A stretch of 64,000 nucleotides of DNA from Caecitellus pseudoparvulus (taxonomy: Eukaryota; Bigyra: Bicosoecida). The stretch spans positions 1 through 64,000 of the forward strand of contig CBFFRQ010000027.1 of NCBI GenBank assembly GCA_965644315.1. Direction: 5' to 3'. Below the pieces are notes generated by a model. The model did not search any database and was not told the DNA's origin. It was given only the letters and a program-made list of their open reading frames with translations. Both the position numbers and the translations under genes were made by a program. Of the stretch, positions 62,901 to 64,000 are shown in pieces. Numbering within the stretch: the stretch's first letter is position 1; the number at the start of each line of letters is the position of its first letter.

Positions 62901-64000
62901 GATGGTGACGACGCCCGCTTCCCTGAAGAGCATGATGCTGCAGTACTTGGACTACTTGCAGAGTGTGCAGGCCAGTCAGAAGATGCTGGAGGTGTCACCC
63001 GGCGACCCGGCAGTGGAGGGCAAACTGAAGCTGTTCATGAACGCCCGCACGTCCCGCAGCAAGGAGCTGAAGGCGGACGTGCTGCGGGACATCATGCGCA
63101 TGTGGGGGCCCGCCACCCGCGGCCGCCTGTTGATGGACGAGGTGGACCTCATTTTGAACCCCCTCAAGTCGGAGTTGAACTTCCCCATCGGCGCCAAGGT
63201 GCCGCTGGACTTTAGCCCCTGGCGCTGGGAGTTCGCCATGCACCTCATGGACGCGGTGTTCTATGCGAGCGGGGAGAAGCTGACGCCCGGCGCGACGGGG
63301 CACGACATGCCCATCACCATCACCGCCGAGGGCATCCTGGATAAGCTGCGCGCGTGTGTGGACGAAGGCACGCGCCAGCTGGCCATCCAGCGCAAGCCTC
63401 ACCTGCTCATTCTCCAGGAAGACTTCTTCAACACGCACCTGCGGCCGCTGATGGCGCAGTGGTCTGCTGTGTGGTTCAACTACCACGCTGACGAGTTCCA
63501 CACACCAGGCGCCCCTGTCGCTGAGGCTGACTCTGCTGCCTTCATGATGTGCGACTTCACAGTCCCAGAGGGCTTGGCGGAACGCGTCGTGGCGGGCTGC
63601 ACGCCCATGGGCATGCAGGCGCTGAACTTGATCCGGGACTGGATGAACTCGTTGCTGTTCTTCTGCCTGTCCAAGGTGCACCGTGTGTCCTTCGGCGTGC
63701 TGCAGCAGCGCGACATGCACCGCCTGCGAACGCAGCACACCTCCTCCTCCACCACGCCGTCCCGCATGCTGAACGCTGTGCCCTTCGTCGGCAAGGACTC
63801 CCCCAGCCCCGCCTCGGAGTTCGCACACCCTGACGTGCTGGTGGGGTTGACGGTGCTGAGCTTCCGCTACTCCGGCCTCCGTGGCTCAGACGTCGCCAAG
63901 CTCGTCACGCAGCTCAAGAAGGACCTGTCCAGTGAGCCGGGCCCCTTCGAGTCTCGCAAGTCATACCAGCTGTTCGCAAAGTGGACCTCCCTCGCCGCCG
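50921..64000 (+). CDS. Giant DUF3638-type P-loop protein with ZZEF1-like beta-sandwich, 3' end outside window
   Basis: Exons 50921-51047, 51116-51436 and 51506 onward; the third is open to the window edge (12,495 bp, no intron), so at least 4,314 residues are encoded. Near residue 1525-1645, IETPHPCSN, VHFPGSKRIVLSVD, PLIIPTDEFYVGYIT and WGFKLTIEA match the beta-sandwich seen in ZZEF1-type proteins. An acidic linker lies near 2150-2190. From about 3840 comes a DUF3638-like region: DPRFLAFEFV, RKRQVELVEDF, a Walker A-type loop QMLMGMGKTSVISPLL (about 3860), VVPDALLHQ, VTTPASLKSM, and a Walker B/DExx-like LLMDEVDLIL (about 4026). The family is large, found in many eukaryotes and little studied; ATPase or helicase-like activity is inferred from the motifs. 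The N-terminus (MLHMHLTPLERKAF) is the least certain part; DUF3645 would be expected beyond the window. Confidence 0.8.

Overview
The window is a gene-dense, GC-rich piece of a eukaryotic nuclear genome, most likely from a unicellular alga or other protist. The evidence is 30 short spliceosomal introns that I could place by reading frame, a pol III tRNA gene, and eukaryote-only protein families (TFIIH p44, PPIL4-type cyclophilin, PEX14, PEN-2, eukaryotic-type UGPase). I cannot name the species. Many introns have an unusual 5' splice site with C at +4 (GTGCGT or GTACGT). Convergent neighbours are packed very tightly; two stop codons lie only 7 bp apart.

Left end (1-2.9 kb): a slightly lower-GC module with a partial C2H2-type zinc-finger gene (minus), a six-exon gene of unknown function (plus), and, across the 3' end of that gene, an array of nine CTAG palindromes whose inner members repeat every 28-29 bp. 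This array is the most unusual signal in the window.

3.4-13 kb: a serine/threonine kinase, a small PX-domain protein and an oversized Rsm22/METTL17 mitoribosome-assembly factor on the plus strand, then an ankyrin-like gene on the minus strand. 13-25 kb: a protein with two homologous ubiquitin-like segments, a 2,493-residue intron-free protein built from four separate repeat arrays plus a Tudor-like domain, and UDP-glucose pyrophosphorylase. 25-36 kb: a second ankyrin-like gene, TFIIH subunit p44, a coiled-coil protein and a large low-complexity protein.

36-50 kb: PPIL4-type cyclophilin with RRM and RS tail, a large ankyrin protein, an OTUD5-like OTU deubiquitinase with SH3/Tudor-like repeats, a DHRS7-like dehydrogenase, tRNA-Met(CAT), a PEX14 with an apparent C-terminal PUB domain, and a secreted GH28 family protein. 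50-64 kb: the gamma-secretase subunit PEN-2 and the first 13 kb of a giant gene that runs off the window, with a ZZEF1-like beta-sandwich and a DUF3638-type P-loop ATPase.

The genes do not form one pathway. Several are ubiquitin-linked (OTU, UBL pair, PUB, DUF3638/ZZEF1-like), but this may be coincidence. Exon boundaries come from reading-frame continuity, splice-site dinucleotides and family alignment from memory; no search was run.
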